64,000 bases of DNA from Anaerolineales bacterium (GTDB lineage Bacteria > Chloroflexota > Anaerolineae > Anaerolineales > UBA4823): assembly GCA_003105035.1 (NCBI GenBank), contig PQAL01000010.1:84073-148072 (forward strand), in the 5' to 3' direction. Under the pieces are notes generated by a model that worked only from the letters and a program-made list of their open reading frames with translations, did not search any database and was not told the origin of the DNA. Numbering within the stretch: position 1 is the first letter of the stretch; each line of letters starts with the position of its first letter. The position numbers were made by a program, and so were the translations under genes. This document shows positions 62,296 to 64,000 of the stretch, one piece after another.

Positions 62296-63483
62296 CTAAG
62301 GGGTGCTGAAGCTGGAGCTGCAATCCCCAACAGGTGATTTAAACGTCACCGTAACAGAAGCTGACGAGGGCAGCATACCCGAGGAACCATTGCACGAAGC
62401 GGTGCCATCCCCGTCGTCATCTTGGGCGTTGCATTCAGCATAACCAGGGTATTGTGGACTCAAAGATATACTGAAACCGTAGCCAGGGGCGGAGAAATGC
62501 GCCGAGAAATTCAGGATGACAGCAAACCCCGGATCGATGGTGGATGGATCCACCGAGCAGGATTCAATGACGACAGGGGGTGGTGGTGGCGGAGGTGGCT
62601 GTGTAGGCGTGTTCGTAGGGGTGATGGGTGTAAAAGTAGGATAGGTATGCTCGTGAGTAGGTGTTCGTGTAGGAGTGCGCGTCCTCCTTGGGGTAGGTGA
62701 AGGAGAATCGGTGAAAGTCGCAGTCGCCGTAACGGTAAACGTCATGGTTGGTGTGTGAGATGGGTGTGGTGTTGAAGTAGGTCTCGGCGTATAGGTAGAC
62801 AGGGTCGTGATTGTTGGAGTTGGCGTAGCTGAGGCAGTTCCTGTCGGGGAAAGTGTATTTGTCAGGCTGACCAAGGGATCCACGCCAGCTGCGGGCACAC
62901 CGCTATTCAGGATCTTGAGAAATCCAAATGCCAAGAGGATCAATATGATCACAATACCGATTCCTGCTCCAATGATACCGAGCACGGTTTTATTTATCCT
63001 TGAGTTGTTTTGAGTTGGTATGTCTTCGAATTGCTCAACATACACTTGTTCACGCAGTGGTGGGTAAGCTTGTTGAGCAGGGATCGGTTTGACTGGAGGT
63101 GCAATCCTGTTCACTTCAAATAGATAGTCACCCACTTTATCCCTGACTCGGCCGATTAATTTTTGGTAGATAAAGTTAATGGGTGAGAATTCAGAATCTT
63201 TAATAGTCACTACCTGTTTCGCGCCTTTCAGGTTCCATTTTCCACCCCAGCGCTGTATCATGAACTCACCCAGGTAACTTCCCCAGATCGTGGCTGTGGA
63301 ATATACCAGCCCTCCTTCGCCTTCATCCCTGCGGTCTGAAAACCCCCAATAGATCTTCTCCAGGATCGTTTCCAATCTGGAGATGCTCTGATCAGAATAA
63401 TCTAGGTCGAAGTTATATCTGTCCTTGGCTGTTCGAACTGCGTAATCAGCCAATTTTCTCATTTCAGAATTAATATCTGACAT
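62296..63483 (-). CDS. Membrane protein with cytoplasmic N-domain, Thr/Pro-rich stalk and small outside domain
   Basis: A 395-aa protein not assigned to a family. Residues about 1-135 are a soluble domain (MRKLADYAVRTAKDRYNFDL, then GSYLGEFMIQRWGGKWNL). One membrane helix (TVLGIIGAGIGIVIILILLAFG, quoted in part as GAGIGIVIILILLAFG) is at about 170. A Thr/Pro/Ser-rich stalk of about 100 residues ends in a run of eight prolines. A C-terminal domain of about 90 residues has four cysteines (ESCSVDPSTIDPG, AECNAQDDD, then DCSSSF). The layout suggests a surface sensor or adhesin stalk with an inside reporter domain. Confidence 0.6.
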   Translation of the reverse strand: MSDINSEMRKLADYAVRTAKDRYNFDLDYSDQSISRLETILEKIYWGFSDRRDEGEGGLVYSTATIWGSYLGEFMIQRWGGKWNLKGAKQVVTIKDSEFSPINFIYQKLIGRVRDKVGDYLFEVNRIAPPVKPIPAQQAYPPLREQVYVEQFEDIPTQNNSRINKTVLGIIGAGIGIVIILILLAFGFLKILNSGVPAAGVDPLVSLTNTLSPTGTASATPTPTITTLSTYTPRPTSTPHPSHTPTMTFTVTATATFTDSPSPTPRRTRTPTRTPTHEHTYPTFTPITPTNTPTQPPPPPPPPVVIESCSVDPSTIDPGFAVILNFSAHFSAPGYGFSISLSPQYPGYAECNAQDDDGDGTASCNGSSGMLPSSASVTVTFKSPVGDCSSSFSTP

Positions 63484-64000
63484 GGTATTTTTCTATTTAG
63501 ATCATGACCTTGAGAATAATCGCTATAATTAAATGAATGTTTTTATTATATTACTGAGTTTACTTGATGGGACACTATAAATGCTACCAAAATTTTACAA
63601 TTTTCAAAAAACATGAGAAATTAAAAATTCTCACCCATTGGTTGACAAAAAAGTGGATCTACTGCATATGAATACTTCTCGAACACACTCGGTTGTTTGA
63701 CAAATCTATTATTTCCTATTAAGATTTGGCTCTGACCATTATCATATAGACTATCTACATGGTTGATACGGGGGGAAGACACTACATGTACCGGTTATGA
63801 GAAAGACGCTGATCAAACACCTGTGGTGAAAATTATATCCAAGAACAAACTTGTTTAATATTTATAGGATACCCGTCATAATTTCATTATCAGCATGAAA
63901 ATTCCATAATACATAAATGAGCTATTAATATAAACATCGCTATGTTACGGAGTAATCATTTGACAATGCACCACCTAAGGATTACGCAACCTTTTTTCTG
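63484..64000. other. AT-rich intergenic end of the window
   Basis: No open frame of useful length or RNA gene was recognised. Two promoter-like pairs occur on the plus strand: TTGACA (63642-63647) before a CATATG, and TTGACA (63697-63702) with TAAGAT (63720-63725) after 17 bases. Either could serve a gene beyond the window. Confidence 0.4.

Noticed and set aside
62112..62330. Pro/Ser-rich minus-strand frame over the HycI-type gene
   Set aside because: It is an antisense shadow of a recognisable protease gene.

Overview
The window reads as chromosome of an anaerobic, single-membrane, Chloroflexota-like bacterium, most plausibly class Anaerolineae. This is an inference from gene content: a selenocysteine formate dehydrogenase, a membrane H+-pyrophosphatase of the K+-independent sequence type, a Tad/Flp pilus locus with no secretin, a TIGR03960/TIGR03936 radical-SAM pair, a very long Glu/Pro-rich TPR protein, and a large set of polytopic GT87/GT39-like sugar transferases. 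No rRNA or phylogenetic marker was compared. No phage, insertion sequence or CRISPR array was seen.

Layout. 65-3341: NuoG-type formate dehydrogenase catalytic subunit, read through an in-frame UGA followed by a clear bacterial SECIS hairpin, then a ferritin-like diiron protein. 3446-6132: two MFS exporters. 6422-11387: a molybdate/tungstate-flavoured locus with an ArsR-type regulator fused to a periplasmic-binding-like sensor domain, two lipoproteins built from sulfite-oxidase-like folds, a WtpA-type binding protein and its permease, but no ATPase. A 10-bp inverted repeat sits next to a consensus promoter ahead of the regulator. 11557-14862: a decaying stretch with a broken DinB-like gene, a DUF5655 gene, a broken PfkB sugar kinase and an intact GatZ/KbaZ-like gene. 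15057-25103 (minus strand): tRNA-Arg(CCG), PrsW-like protease, radical-SAM pair, ndk, the 1017-aa TPR protein and hppA.

25473-29420: a gliding-type ABC exporter operon (GldA/GldF/GldG-like plus a DUF4340 protein), divergent from hppA. Both divergent leaders carry terminator-like hairpins between promoter and start codon, which suggests attenuation. 29534-30757: the RpoD/SigA sigma factor. 30832-34665: a 1277-aa secreted protein of ten fibronectin-III-like repeats. 34810-47428: a glycosyltransferase island, two genes on the plus strand and eight tightly packed on the minus strand. It includes one DPM1-like GT2 enzyme that probably makes the lipid-linked sugar donor and many GT-C-like membrane transferases that could use it.

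47589-55530: a DegS-like orphan histidine kinase, two flp pilin genes encoding identical proteins, and cpaB-cpaE-cpaF-tadB-tadC. 55587-58052: comF, hibernation factor hpf, folE and folB. 58165-60582 (minus): rpsF-ssb-rpsR-PPIase, closed by a strong terminator. The end carries a URO-D-family protein, a HycI-type maturation protease, a membrane-anchored protein of unknown function, and about 500 bases without a recognisable gene.

The best candidates for something not yet described are the regulator/SUOX-fold lipoprotein/tungstate-transport locus (6422-11387), the paired attenuators at 25104-25472, and the kinase plus receiver-bearing CpaE next to the pilus genes.
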